A stretch of DNA of 64,000 bases from Actinacidiphila cocklensis (GCF_907177275.1 NZ_CAJSLV010000061.1:1-64000), one strand, 5' to 3'; counted from the stretch's first letter, positions 35,886 to 49,602 are shown. The notes: generated by a model from the letters alone, not told the origin. Numbers and translations: made by a program.

Positions 35886-38387
35886 TCAGGTCGCGCGGAT
35901 GCGGAGGGTGCGGGTCAGGTCGTCGAGGCAGTCGGCGAGGGTGCGGCGGAGAGCCGGGGTGACCGCCGGGTCGTCGAGGCATGCGCGCCCGACCCGCAGG
36001 GTGTCCGCCGAGACGGCCGTGTGCGGGAAGGCCCGGCGTCCGGCGAGCTTCGCGATGGCGGTGCCGCGCCGCGCGGCGAGCGGCACGACGTCGGCGAAGT
36101 ACCGCGCCACGTACTCGGCGGTGAGCGCCTCGTGCTCGGGGTGCCAGAAACCCTCCGCGTTGGCCGAGACGAGGTAGTTCGACTGCGAGTCGTCGTGGAA
36201 CATCGCCGCCCACGCCGCGGCCTTGGCCGCCGCGTCCGGCAGAGCCGCCCGGCACCTGGCCGCGCCCTCGCGGCCGACCGCGCTGGGATCGCGTTCCAGC
36301 TCCGCGTCGACGTCCGCGGCGGTCGCCGCGCCGAGCACCGCGAGCCGCAGCAGCATCCGCCAGCGCAGCTCGGGGTCCAGGGGCGAGCCCCCGGGGATCT
36401 CCCCCCGGTCGTACCAGTCGCGCAGCGCCACCGTGTCGTCGGCGTCGTACACCGCGCCGACCAGCGCCCGGGTGGCGCTGAGCCTGGTGCCGTCGAGGCC
36501 GGCGGCGAGCAGCCGGCGTGCGGTGTCCGCGAGGGTGCGCAGCGCCTGGGGGCGGAGCTCCGGGCCGAGGTACTGGTCGGCGACCTGCGTACGGCAGAAG
36601 GTGAGGACTGCGTCCACGATGCCGGGCTCGCTCTCGCCCGGCAGGTGCGCCGCCATCAGCGCCACGTACTCCTCGGGTGCGATGCCGCCGTCGCGTACCA
36701 GGTCGCGTGCCGCGTTCCAGACGACCGCGCGGCCCAGCGGGTCGGGCAGCCCGCCGAGGGCGTCGCGCACGGTGGCCCAGGACTGCGGGTCGAAGTGGAC
36801 CTTGGCGAAGGTCAGGTCGCCGTCGTTGAGCAGGATCAGGTCGGGCCGCGGCCCGACCAGTTCGTGCTGCCCGACGACCGTGCCGGGGGCGAGGTCGACG
36901 GTGAGCCGGTCGCGCAGCACGAGGGTGCCCGGGTCGGCGGCGCCCCGGTCGTAGAGGCCGACCTCGATGCGGTGCGGGCGGTGCCCGCGGTGCCGGATCT
37001 CCAGCCGCCACCGGCCCTCGGGGGCGCCCGGCGCCACCTCGGGGGTGAGCGTGTCGAGGCCGGGGGTGCGCAGCCAGGCCGCGGCCCAGGCGGGGACGTC
37101 GCGGTCGGTGGCGGAGCCGAGGGAGTCCAGGAAGTCGGCGAGTGCGGCGTTGCCGAAGCGGTGCCGGGCGAAGTGCGTGTTGAGGCCTGCGGTGAAGGCC
37201 TTGGGGCCGAGCCAGGCGACGAGTTGGCGCAGCGCGGAGGCGCCCTTGGCGTAGGAGATGCCGTCGAAGTTGTTCATCGCGGACGCGGTGTCCGGCACGG
37301 CCTCCGGGTCGGGGGCGACGGGGTGGGTGGAGGGCCGCTGGTCGGCGTCGTAGCCCCACGCCTTGCGGGCGACCGCGAAGTCCGTCCACGTGCCGGTGAA
37401 CTCGGTGGCCTCGCTGAGCACCTGGAAGCCCATGTACTCGGCGAAGGACTCGTTCAGCCAGATGTCGTCCCACCAGCGCAGGGTGACGAGGTTGCCGAAC
37501 CACATGTGGGCCATCTCGTGCGCGATGACGACCGCGCGGAACTGCGCCTCGGCCGGTGTGACGGCCGACCGGTACACGAAGTCGTCCCGGAAGGTGACCA
37601 GGCCGGGGTTCTCCATCGCGCCGGCGTTGAACTCGGGGACGAAGCACTGGTCGTAGGAGTCGTACGGGTACGGCTCGTCGAACAGCTCGTGGTAGCGGTC
37701 GAAGCAGCGCCGGGTGATGTCGAGGAGGGCTGCGGCGTCGCGGTCGAGGTGTTCGGCCAGCGAGCGGCGGCAGTGCAGGCCGAAGGGCAGCCCGGCGTGC
37801 TCGGTGCGCACCGAGTGCCAGGGTCCCGCGGCGACGGCGACGAAGTAGGTGGCCAGCGGCGGGGTGGTGGCGAGCCGCCAGCGGCCCGGCGCGGTCCTGG
37901 TGGCGATGCCGTTGCCGAACACGGTCCACGCCTCGGGTGCGCTGACGGTGACGTCGAAGACGGCCTTGAGGTCGGGCTGGTCGAAGGACGCGATGACGCG
38001 CTGGGCGTCGTTCATGAACTTCTGCGTGTAGAGGTAGGTCTCACCGTCCTCGGGGTCGGTGAAGCGGTGCATGCCCTCACCGGTGTGCGAGTACGGCATG
38101 TCGGCCTCGACCCGCAGCTCGTGCTCGCCCGCGGCCAGGCCGGCCAGCGGCAGCCGGTTGTCCAGTAGCAGGCCGGGGTCGAGGTCGCGGCCGTCGAGGA
38201 CGGCGCGGTGCAGGGTGGCCGGGCGGATCTCGGCGAACGTGTCGCAGTCGCGTTCGGCGCGGAACCGGATCACGGTCGCCGAGCCGAACACCTCGTCGCC
38301 TCCGGTGAGGTCGAGGTCGATCGCGTAGTGGTGGACGGTCAGGTCGCGGGCACGGGTCTCAGCCTCGGCATGGGTCAGAACAGGCAT
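35886..38387 (-). CDS. pepN: Aminopeptidase N (M1 family)
   Basis: An 833-residue zinc aminopeptidase that trims N-terminal residues from peptides. GAMEN (in EFNAGAMENPGL) holds the free N-terminus; the zinc site is HEMAHMWFGN with the third ligand Glu in WLNESFAEYMGF; the catalytic Tyr lies in the DGISYAKGAS region. The C-terminal helical ERAP1-like domain follows. ATG 38387 (MPVLTHAEAETRA) is chosen; an ATG three codons upstream is equally possible and neither has a clear Shine-Dalgarno. Cytoplasmic (no signal). Divergent from the HExxH gene with an 83-nt gap. Confidence 0.96.
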   Translation of the reverse strand: MPVLTHAEAETRARDLTVHHYAIDLDLTGGDEVFGSATVIRFRAERDCDTFAEIRPATLHRAVLDGRDLDPGLLLDNRLPLAGLAAGEHELRVEADMPYSHTGEGMHRFTDPEDGETYLYTQKFMNDAQRVIASFDQPDLKAVFDVTVSAPEAWTVFGNGIATRTAPGRWRLATTPPLATYFVAVAAGPWHSVRTEHAGLPFGLHCRRSLAEHLDRDAAALLDITRRCFDRYHELFDEPYPYDSYDQCFVPEFNAGAMENPGLVTFRDDFVYRSAVTPAEAQFRAVVIAHEMAHMWFGNLVTLRWWDDIWLNESFAEYMGFQVLSEATEFTGTWTDFAVARKAWGYDADQRPSTHPVAPDPEAVPDTASAMNNFDGISYAKGASALRQLVAWLGPKAFTAGLNTHFARHRFGNAALADFLDSLGSATDRDVPAWAAAWLRTPGLDTLTPEVAPGAPEGRWRLEIRHRGHRPHRIEVGLYDRGAADPGTLVLRDRLTVDLAPGTVVGQHELVGPRPDLILLNDGDLTFAKVHFDPQSWATVRDALGGLPDPLGRAVVWNAARDLVRDGGIAPEEYVALMAAHLPGESEPGIVDAVLTFCRTQVADQYLGPELRPQALRTLADTARRLLAAGLDGTRLSATRALVGAVYDADDTVALRDWYDRGEIPGGSPLDPELRWRMLLRLAVLGAATAADVDAELERDPSAVGREGAARCRAALPDAAAKAAAWAAMFHDDSQSNYLVSANAEGFWHPEHEALTAEYVARYFADVVPLAARRGTAIAKLAGRRAFPHTAVSADTLRVGRACLDDPAVTPALRRTLADCLDDLTRTLRIRAT

Positions 38388-38470
38388 GCGGCACATGCTG
38401 CCGTAAGCCGTGCTGCCCGGGACAGGCGTGTACGGCGACGCGTACGCTCGTGGAGTACGGGGAGGTGGTC

Positions 38471-39394
38471 ATGACCGGGTACGCGGAGCCGGGGGCGTCG
38501 ACCGCGGGAGGCGGGGCCATCGTGCACGGCTTTCCGCACCTGGACACCGTACGGGCGGCGCTGACCGCGCTGTACCGGCGGATCTCCGCTGACGGGGTGC
38601 AGCGCTTCCCCAGCAGCGTGCTCCCTGATCTGGTGGACTTCCCCGCCGACGAGGACCTGTATCTGGGTGCGCAGCGGGTGGCCCGGGTGATGGTGCAGCA
38701 CTTCCGGCTGCCGGACGCCCGGATGGTGGTCGGCTTCCGCGACATGGTCCACGCGGGGAACGTCGAACTGGCCGCGGGTCCCGAGTACTTCATCGAGCTG
38801 CACTCGCGTTTCAGGTCCGACCGGCGTGACGTCGGGGCGGCGCTGGCGCACGAGGTGATGCACGTCTACCTGCATCGGCTCGGCCTGGAGTTCCCCGGCA
38901 CCCGCGACAACGAGATCCTCACCGACACGGTGACGACGTACCTGGGTGCGGGCTGGCTGCTGCTGGACGCGTACCGCGAGGAGGCCGCGATCCGCGGCGA
39001 GCGGCTGATGATGTCGGCGTACAAGCTGGGCTATCTCACGCCCGAGGAGTTCGGCTACGTCCTGGCCAAGCGGGCGGCCGCCTTCGGTGAGGACATCGAG
39101 CCGTGGTTCCACTCCGCGCAGGCCCGCGACGCGTACCGTGCGGGCCTCGCCCGCGCCCAGCAGGACCTGCGGCGGGCGCCGCTGGCCGGTGCGGGCTGGG
39201 CGGCCCGCCGCCGCTACGCCAAGGACCGCAGGGCGCTGGCGGCGGGACCGGACTACTCCTTCGAGGGCGGCGCCCCGACGGTGCGGGTCGCCTTCCCCTG
39301 CCCCACCTGCTTCCAGCGCATCCGGCTCCCCTGCCGCGGGCGGCTGCGGGCGCGTTGCGCGCTGTGCCACACGGAGCTGGACGTCGACACGTGA
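38471..39394 (+). CDS. Unknown HExxH protein with C-terminal zinc ribbon
   Basis: I do not recognise this 307-residue protein as a named family. What can be seen: a zinc-protease motif HEVMH (H127, E128, H131) followed by DNEILTDTVTTYLGAG, a gluzincin-like helix that could give the third ligand; an Arg/Ala-rich linker (~215-270); and a C-terminal CPTC...CALC zinc ribbon. No signal peptide, so it is likely intracellular. ATG 38471 has GGAGG 5 nt upstream, which rules against the earlier in-frame GTG at 38450. The pairing of a minimal protease-like domain with a zinc ribbon suggests processing or binding of a protein or nucleic-acid partner; this is inference. Confidence 0.8.
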   Translation: MTGYAEPGASTAGGGAIVHGFPHLDTVRAALTALYRRISADGVQRFPSSVLPDLVDFPADEDLYLGAQRVARVMVQHFRLPDARMVVGFRDMVHAGNVELAAGPEYFIELHSRFRSDRRDVGAALAHEVMHVYLHRLGLEFPGTRDNEILTDTVTTYLGAGWLLLDAYREEAAIRGERLMMSAYKLGYLTPEEFGYVLAKRAAAFGEDIEPWFHSAQARDAYRAGLARAQQDLRRAPLAGAGWAARRRYAKDRRALAAGPDYSFEGGAPTVRVAFPCPTCFQRIRLPCRGRLRARCALCHTELDVDT

Positions 39395-39460
39395 GGTCCG
39401 CGCCCGGCGTGCCGTCGCAAGGGAGAAGAGGCGCGAGGGGAAAGGCGCGAGGGAAAGGAA

Positions 39461-39496
39461 CAGCGCCCGCCTTCTTGGTCGGGGAGGCGGGCGCTG
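39461..39496. terminator. Bidirectional terminator, HExxH gene / gltD
   Basis: CAGCGCCCGCC at 39461-39471 pairs with GGCGGGCGCTG at 39486-39496 (11 bp, 14-nt loop) between two convergent genes. Confidence 0.85.
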
Positions 39497-39502
39497 CAGG
39501 CG

Positions 39503-39524
39503 TTCCGCACACCGTTGTGCGGGA
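39503..39524 (-). terminator. Second hairpin after gltD
   Basis: CCGCACA at 39505-39511 pairs with TGTGCGG at 39516-39522 around CCGT, extended by two weak pairs. It is the first hairpin past the gltD stop (39538), followed by the larger stem at 39461-39496, so gltBD ends in tandem hairpins. Confidence 0.7.
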
Positions 39525-39537
39525 CATTCGGGGGCCG

Positions 39538-40993
39538 TCAGACGGTCAGCGGCCTGTCGGTGGGGCGGATGGGCGCCGGCAGGGCGGACGGCAGGCCCGT
39601 CAGGTACGCGTCGACGGCCTTGGCCGCCGAGCGGCCCTCGGCGATGGCCCACACGATGAGCGACTGGCCGCGGCCCGCGTCGCCGGCGACGAAGACGCCG
39701 TCGACGTTGGTGGCGTAGGAGCCGTCCCTGGCGATGTTGCCGCGGGCGTCCAGCTCCAGGCCGAGCTGCTCGACCATGCCGTTGGACTGGTCGGTGCCGG
39801 TGAAGCCCATGGCGAGGGTGACCAGGTCGGCCGGGATGACCTTCTCGGTGCCCTCCTGCGGGACGAACCGGCCGTCCTGGAAGACGACCTCGACCAGGTG
39901 CAGCTCGCGCACGTGCCCGTCCGCGTCGCCGGTGAACTTCACGGTGTTGACGGCGTAGACCCGCTCGCCGCCCTCCTCGTGGGCCGAGGTGACCTTGTAG
40001 ACCGCCGGCATCGTCGGCCAGGGCTGGCCGGCCGGGCGCTCGTCCGCGGGCCGCGGCATGATCTCCAGCTGCGTCACCGACAGTGCGCCCTGGCGGTGGG
40101 CGGTGCCCACGCAGTCCGCGCCGGTGTCGCCGCCGCCGATGACGACGACGTGCTTGCCCTCCGCGGTGATGGGGGGCGCCACGTAGTCGCCCTCCTGCAC
40201 CTTGTTGGCCAGCGGCAGGTACTCCATCGCGAAGTGGATGCCGGTCAGCTCCCGGCCGGGGGCCGGCAGGTCGCGGGAGACGGTCGCACCGGCGGCGATG
40301 ACGACGGCGTCGTAGCGCTTGGCGAGCTTGCCGGCGTCCAGGTCGGTGCCGATCTGCACACCGGTGCGGAACTTGGTGCCCTCCGCGCGCATCTGCTCGA
40401 TGCGCCGGTTGATGTGCCGCTTCTCCATCTTGAACTCGGGGATGCCGTAGCGCAGCAGCCCGCCGATCCGGTCGGCGCGCTCGTAGACCGCGACGGTGTG
40501 GCCGGCCCGGGTGAGCTGCTGGGCGGCGGCCAGGCCCGCGGGGCCCGAGCCGATGACGGCGACGGTCTTGCCGGACAGCCGGTCGGGCGGCTGCGGGGTC
40601 ACGTCACCGGAGTCCCACGCCTTGTCGATGATGGTGACCTCGACGTTCTTGATGGTCACCGCCGGCTGGTTGATGCCCAGCACGCACGCGGTCTCGCAGG
40701 GCGCCGGGCACAGCCGCCCGGTGAACTCCGGGAAGTTGTTGGTGGCGTGCAGCCGCTCGGAGGCGGCCTGCCAGTCCTCGCGGTAGGCGTAGTCGTTCCA
40801 CTCGGGGATCAGGTTCCCCAGCGGACAGCCGTTGTGGCAGAACGGGATCCCGCAGTCCATGCAGCGGCCGGCCTGCTTGCTGATGATGGGCAGCAGCCCG
40901 CCGGGGACGTAGACCTCGTTCCAGTCCTGCTTGCGCTCCTCGACCGGGCGCGTCGGAGCGGTCTCGCGGCCGGTGGTGAGGAAGCCCTTGGGG

Positions 40994-41001
<8 letters not shown>
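39538..41001 (-). CDS. gltD: Glutamate synthase small subunit
   Basis: A 487-residue NADPH-oxidising subunit that passes electrons to GltB. The N-terminal Fe-S cysteines lie in CMDCGIPFCHNGCP and CPAPCETACVLG; the FAD site is VAVIGSGPAGLAAAQQL and the NADPH site is VVVIGGGDTGADCVGTA; AGDAGRGQSLIVWAI is the C-terminal FAD motif. ATG 41001 overlaps the end of gltB by 8 nt, so translation is coupled. Tandem hairpins follow the stop codon. Confidence 0.97.
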
Positions 41002-45538
<4,537 letters not shown>

Positions 45539-45572
45539 GGCTCTCCCGTCGTCGTCATTGGCTTGTATGCAT

Positions 45573-45590
45573 TGCCTGTATTTCCAGGCA
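45573..45590. promoter_or_regulatory. Inverted repeat upstream of gltB
   Basis: TGCCTG-TATTTC-CAGGCA, 6-bp arms with a 6-nt spacer, 35-52 nt before the gltB ATG. It could be an operator or a leader hairpin. Confidence 0.4.
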
Positions 45591-45621
45591 TGCGCAACAG
45601 GGACGACGTTGGCCCTCTGCG

Positions 45622-45637
45622 ATTTCGTGCAGGTTAC
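45622..45637 (-). promoter_or_regulatory. GlnR-like box upstream of gltB
   Basis: On the gltB coding strand the sequence reads GTAAC-CTGCAC-GAAAT, close to the actinobacterial GlnR consensus (GTnAC, 6 nt, GAAAC). It lies 84-99 nt before the gltB ATG, a usual distance for an activator or repressor site. Binding is inferred from sequence only. Confidence 0.5.
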
Positions 45638-45790
45638 ATGATGGCCGAGTGTTCGAGAAGCGGATACTCAATTCCAGCATGTGGACGTTCCAGGGGGATG
45701 GAGCAGCCACTTCGGGCCAGCGTCCGGCTGTGGGTTGACCGACGATTCCGGCGCTGCCCTGGCGGCTCTGCCGGTGCGTTACCGAGTGAT

Positions 45791-45832
45791 GCCCCGTGCG
45801 GTGGCGGCTGAAACGGCGGGGAAACACGGGGC
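45791..45832 (-). terminator. Possible terminator of the VIT-family gene
   Basis: GCCCCGTG at 45791-45798 pairs with CACGGGGC at 45825-45832 (8 bp, 26-nt loop), 32 nt past the stop codon of the VIT-family gene. The long loop makes this only moderately convincing. Confidence 0.4.
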
Positions 45833-45864
45833 TTGTGGCCGACGGCTTCCGCGCGGGCGCGGAC

Positions 45865-46599
45865 TCAGCCGACGGCGGTGCCGATGAGTGCTCCCAGTAC
45901 GAAGGTAACCCCACCGGCCGCGGCGCCCAAGACCAGCTGCCGCAGCCCGCTGTACCACCAGGAACGTGCGGTGACCCGCGCCACAGCCGCACCGCAGCCG
46001 AACAGACCCACCAGCGCCAGCAGCACCGCAGGCCACAGCACGTCGGCGCCCAGCAGGTACGGCAGCACCGGCAGCAGCGCGCCCAGCGCGAAGGACACGA
46101 AGGACGAGCCCGCGGCGACCAGCGGCGACGGCAGGTCGCCCGGGTCCACGCCCAGCTCCTCGCGGGCGTGGATCTCCAGCGCCTGCTCGGGGTCGGCGGA
46201 CAGCTGCCTGGCCACTTCGTGCGCCAGCTTCGGCTCCACTCCGCGGGCCACGTACAGCGCGGCGAGCTCGCGCAGCTCGTCCTCGGGGTGCCGGTCCAGC
46301 TCGATCCGCTCGATGTCCAGCTCGGCCTGCACCAGCTCGCGCTGGGAGGCCACCGAGGTGTACTCGCCGGCCGCCATGGAGAAGGCGCCGGCGGCCAGGC
46401 CCGCGAGGCCGGTGACCACGATGGTGCGGGAACTCACATCGCCGCCGGCCACCCCGGTCATCAGCGCGAGGTTGGACACCAGGCCGTCCATGGCCCCGAA
46501 CACCGCGGGCCGCAGCCATCCGCCGGTCACGTCCCGGTGCACGTGGTGGGGGACGTGATACGGCGCGGCGGCGGCCTTCTCTGCGGCGGCGCTTGTCAT
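45865..46599 (-). CDS. VIT1/CCC1-family transporter
   Basis: A 244-residue membrane protein of the vacuolar iron/manganese transporter family. The first helix and metal-site region read GGWLRPAVFGAMDGLVSNLALM, followed by LAAGAFSMAAGEYTSVASQREL, both typical. A cytoplasmic Glu-rich helical domain (ELRELAALYVARGVEPKLAHEV) binds metal before the last three membrane segments. Bacterial members are thought to export Fe2+ or Mn2+. ATG 46599 is chosen because GGAGGG lies 8-9 nt upstream; a GTG 9 nt earlier abuts that element. Confidence 0.88.
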   Translation of the reverse strand: MTSAAAEKAAAAPYHVPHHVHRDVTGGWLRPAVFGAMDGLVSNLALMTGVAGGDVSSRTIVVTGLAGLAAGAFSMAAGEYTSVASQRELVQAELDIERIELDRHPEDELRELAALYVARGVEPKLAHEVARQLSADPEQALEIHAREELGVDPGDLPSPLVAAGSSFVSFALGALLPVLPYLLGADVLWPAVLLALVGLFGCGAAVARVTARSWWYSGLRQLVLGAAAGGVTFVLGALIGTAVG

Positions 46600-46715
46600 A
46601 CGGTTCACCCTCCCCCGCGCGGCCGTGCGGCCGCGCCCTGTCGGAAACGGGTTCGACCGTACCTGGGGACGCGGGGCGCCCGCCAGCAAGGAAAGGCTGA
46701 CCTGGCCTGCGGAAA

Positions 46716-47774
46716 CTAGCTCGCGGCCGGTCCGCCGGCCGGTCCCGCGGCGGCTTTGGAGGGCTCGTCGCCGGCCGGCTCGGCCTCCTGTGACGGCTCC
46801 GCCGGGTCGTCGGGCGCGTCCGCGGCGGAGTCGGCCGCGGGCTCCTTCACCAGGTCCTTCGCGGTCGCGTCGGCGTCGGCCGGCGGCTCCGCGGCGTCGG
46901 CGGTGTCCGCCTGGGCGTCCGCCTGGGCGTCCGCCTGGCCGTCCAGCGCGGCGACCGGCTCCACGGTCTCCTCACGGCCGGGCCGCATCCTGGCGGAGAG
47001 CACCAGGTAGACGACGGCGCCCGCGAAGACGATGATCGCTGTCCAGTCGTTGAGACGCATGCCCAGGATGTGGTGCGCGTAGTCGACCCGCATGTGCTCG
47101 ATCCACGCCCTGCCCACCGTGTAGGCGGCGACGTAGAGCGCGAAGGCCCGCCCGTGCCCGAGCTTGAAGCGCCGGTCGGCCCAGATCACCAGCAGTGCCA
47201 CACCGACGCACCACAGCGACTCGTACAGGAAGGTCGGGTGGTACGTCGCCAGGTCCGGCGTGGTGTCCGGGCGGTGCGAAGCGTCGATCTTCAGACCCCA
47301 CGGCAGGGTGGTCGGCCCGCCGTACAGCTCCTGGTTGAACCAGTTGCCCCAGCGGCCGATGGCCTGCGCGAAGGCGATGCCCGGCGCGATGGCGTCGGCG
47401 TACGCCGGCAGCGCGATACCGCGGCGGCGGCAGCCGATCCAGGCGCCCAGTGCGCCGAAGGCGATGGCACCCCAGATGCCGAGCCCGCCCTGCCAGACCT
47501 TGAAGGCGTCGACCCAGTCCTTGCCGTCGGTGAAGTACAGCTCGTAATCGGTGATCACGTGGTACAGACGGCCACCGATCAGGCCGAACGGCACCGCCCA
47601 CACGGCGATGTCGGCGACCGTGCCGGCCCCCCCGCCGCGGGCGATCCAGCGCTTGTTGCCGTACCAGACGGCAACGAAGACGCCGATGATGATGCAGAAC
47701 GCGTAGCCGCGCAGCGGGATCGGTCCGAGGTGGACGACGCCGTGCGCGGGGCTGGGGATGAATGCGAGTTCCAT
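46716..47774 (-). CDS. lgt: Prolipoprotein diacylglyceryl transferase
   Basis: A 352-residue integral membrane enzyme that transfers diacylglycerol from phosphatidylglycerol to the lipobox cysteine of prolipoproteins such as LivK. The Lgt signature is AIGRWGNWFNQELYGGPT; GGLGIWGAIAFGA and YHPTFLYESLWC are other conserved parts of the seven-helix core. After about residue 275 comes an ~80-residue acidic Ala/Pro/Asp-rich cytoplasmic tail with AQAD repeats, absent from E. coli Lgt. ATG 47774 (MELAFIPSPAHG) fits the family; its Shine-Dalgarno is weak. Confidence 0.96.
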   Translation of the reverse strand: MELAFIPSPAHGVVHLGPIPLRGYAFCIIIGVFVAVWYGNKRWIARGGGAGTVADIAVWAVPFGLIGGRLYHVITDYELYFTDGKDWVDAFKVWQGGLGIWGAIAFGALGAWIGCRRRGIALPAYADAIAPGIAFAQAIGRWGNWFNQELYGGPTTLPWGLKIDASHRPDTTPDLATYHPTFLYESLWCVGVALLVIWADRRFKLGHGRAFALYVAAYTVGRAWIEHMRVDYAHHILGMRLNDWTAIIVFAGAVVYLVLSARMRPGREETVEPVAALDGQADAQADAQADTADAAEPPADADATAKDLVKEPAADSAADAPDDPAEPSQEAEPAGDEPSKAAAGPAGGPAAS

Positions 47775-47883
47775 GGCAATGTCCGACGCTACCGTGCCGG
47801 ACGGGTACACGGCAGCCCGCCCGGCTACGTCTGGATAACGGCAGGGCGCACGGCGTCGTGCCGGGACGGGCGACCGCGGCCGG

Positions 47884-48696
47884 TCAGGACGGCGTCGCGG
47901 TGACCTTCGCCGGCTGCTTTCCCTTGTTCGCGGCGGTGACCATCTGCTGGAGGCTGTCGGGGGTGAGCGCGGGGTTCGTCCCGTAGATGCTCTTGCCGTT
48001 CAGCAGGATCGTCGGCGTGGCGTTGAAGCCGGAATTGCCGAACGCGTCGTTGGACTTCTGCACCCACGAGTCATGAGTGCCGTTGTTCACACACGCCGTG
48101 AAAGTCGCCGTCTTCAGCCCCGGGACCTTCCCCGCGAGGGTGAGCAGGGTGTTCTTGTCGGCGAATTTGTCGTCCTGCTCGTCGGGCTGGTTGGCGTAGA
48201 GGACGTCGTGGTAGGCGCGGAACTTCCCGGCGTCCTGCGCGCACGCGGCGGCGTTCGCGGCGTTCAGCGAGCCGCTGCCGCCGAGGTTGCCGTCGATCAG
48301 GGTGACCAGGTGGTACTCGGTCTTGATCTGCCCGCTGTCCTCCAGCGCGTGGATGGTCGGTGTGAACTGCGTCTCGAACGCGTCGCAGGCCGGGCAGCGG
48401 AAATCCTCGTAGATGGTCAGCGTCGAGGGCGCGTCGGGGGCGCCCACCGGGATCACCAGGCTGTCCGTGCCGGTGGCGCCGCTGGGGGCGGCCGCCGGGG
48501 TGCCGGACTGCGGGGTGGTGCTGCCGTGGTGGCCGGACGCGGCCACGCCGATCACGGCGGCGATGCCGAGGACGGCGACCACACCGCCCGCCACCACCAG
48601 CGTCCGTTTGCGCTTGGCTCGGGCCGCATCCTGGGCGCGCTGCTCTTGCAGGGCCTCGCGGGCGCTGCGCTTTCCGTCACTGTTGCGTTGACTCAC
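47884..48696 (-). CDS. Membrane-anchored DsbA-like thiol oxidoreductase
   Basis: A 270-residue protein: a basic N-terminus, one membrane helix (TLVVAGGVVAVLGIAAVIGVAA, residues ~32-53), a Ser/Gly/Pro linker and an extracytoplasmic thioredoxin_4 domain. The redox motif is CPAC (C101-C104) in YEDFRCPACDAFE; the cis-Pro loop is FNATPTILLNG. Two further cysteines (in AACAQDAG and TACVNNG) may form a structural disulfide. It probably introduces or isomerises disulfides in exported proteins. ATG 48696. It lies after the trpA terminator, so it has its own transcript, possibly shared with lgt (109-nt gap). Confidence 0.9.
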   Translation of the reverse strand: MSQRNSDGKRSAREALQEQRAQDAARAKRKRTLVVAGGVVAVLGIAAVIGVAASGHHGSTTPQSGTPAAAPSGATGTDSLVIPVGAPDAPSTLTIYEDFRCPACDAFETQFTPTIHALEDSGQIKTEYHLVTLIDGNLGGSGSLNAANAAACAQDAGKFRAYHDVLYANQPDEQDDKFADKNTLLTLAGKVPGLKTATFTACVNNGTHDSWVQKSNDAFGNSGFNATPTILLNGKSIYGTNPALTPDSLQQMVTAANKGKQPAKVTATPS

Positions 48697-48705
48697 GCCC
48701 AGCGC

Positions 48706-48744
48706 AACGGTGGGGGGAGGCGCTCAGCGCCTCCCCCCACCGTT
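48706..48744 (-). terminator. Strong terminator after trpA
   Basis: A perfect 18-bp stem: 48706-48723 pairs with 48727-48744 around TCA. It lies about 44 nt past the trpA stop codon. A T-run follows it on the plus strand, not on the trp strand. Confidence 0.92.
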
Positions 48745-48787
48745 TTTCGCCCGCGGGAGTGACAAAACCCGCTCCCACGGGTGATCG

Positions 48788-49602
48788 TCAGCCGCGCTTG
48801 CGTACGCCTTCCGCCAGCTCGGCGGCCAGCGCGCGGACCGCGGCGAGGCCGGCCGCCTCGTCGCCCTCCGCGTCCAGGATGCGCTTGACGAAGGCGGAGC
48901 CGACGATGACGCCGTCGGCGAAGGCGGCGACCTCGGCGGCCTGTACGGCGTTCGAGACGCCCAGGCCGACGCACACCGGCAGCTCCGTGGTGGCCCGGGT
49001 GCGCCGCACCAGCTCGCCGGCCTGCTCGCCGACGCTGGCCCGGGTGCCGGTGACGCCCATCAGCGAGGCGGCGTAGACGAAGCCGGAGCCGGCCGCGGTG
49101 ATCCGGGCCAGCCGCTCGTCCCTGCTGGAGGGGGCGACGACGAAGACGGTGGCCAGGCCGTGCTGCTCGGCCGCCTTCCGCCATCCCTCGGACTCCTCGA
49201 CCGGCAGGTCGGGCAGGATGCAGCCGGCGCCGCCCGCCTCGGCCAGCTCTGCGGCGAAGCGCTCGACGCCGTAGCGGTCGACGGGGTTCCAGTACGTCAT
49301 GACCAGCACCGGCTTGCCGGTCGCCGCGTGCGCCTCGCGGACCGTGCGCAGCACGTCGGCGATCCGGACGCCGTTCTTGAGCGCGATGTCGTCGGCGGTC
49401 TGGATGACCGGGCCGTCCAGCACCGGGTCGCTGTGCGGCAGCCCGACCTCGACGATGTCGGCGCCGCCGTCGAAGGCGGCCTTGACCGCCTCGATGCCGC
49501 CGTCGACGGTCGGGAAGCCGGCCGGGAGGTAGGCGATGAGGGCGGCGCGGTTCTCGGCCTTCGCGTGTGCGAGGGCCTCCTGCAGAAGTTCGATCGTCCC
49601 GC

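Larger units (their letters stand above)
45539..45864. other. Intergenic region upstream of gltB
   Basis: A 326-nt gap with no gene. It holds the gltB promoter region, the inverted repeat at 45573-45590, the GlnR-like box at 45622-45637 and, near the other end, the likely terminator of the VIT gene at 45791-45832. Nothing else was recognised. Confidence 0.6.

Noticed and set aside
39430..39460. Short direct repeat GGCGCGAGGG(G)AAAGG
   Set aside because: Two copies of about 14 nt next to the terminator; too short and too biased in composition to support a function.
46909..46944. 12-bp tandem repeat (GCCTGGGCGTCC)
   Set aside because: It lies in the lgt reading frame and encodes the AQAD repeats of the acidic tail; it is reported there and not as a separate element.
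48706..48750. Evidence for a plus-strand transcript ending at the hairpin with a T-run
   Set aside because: The T-run is on the plus strand, but no plus-strand gene lies within several kb upstream. The symmetric stem is fully explained as the trpA terminator.
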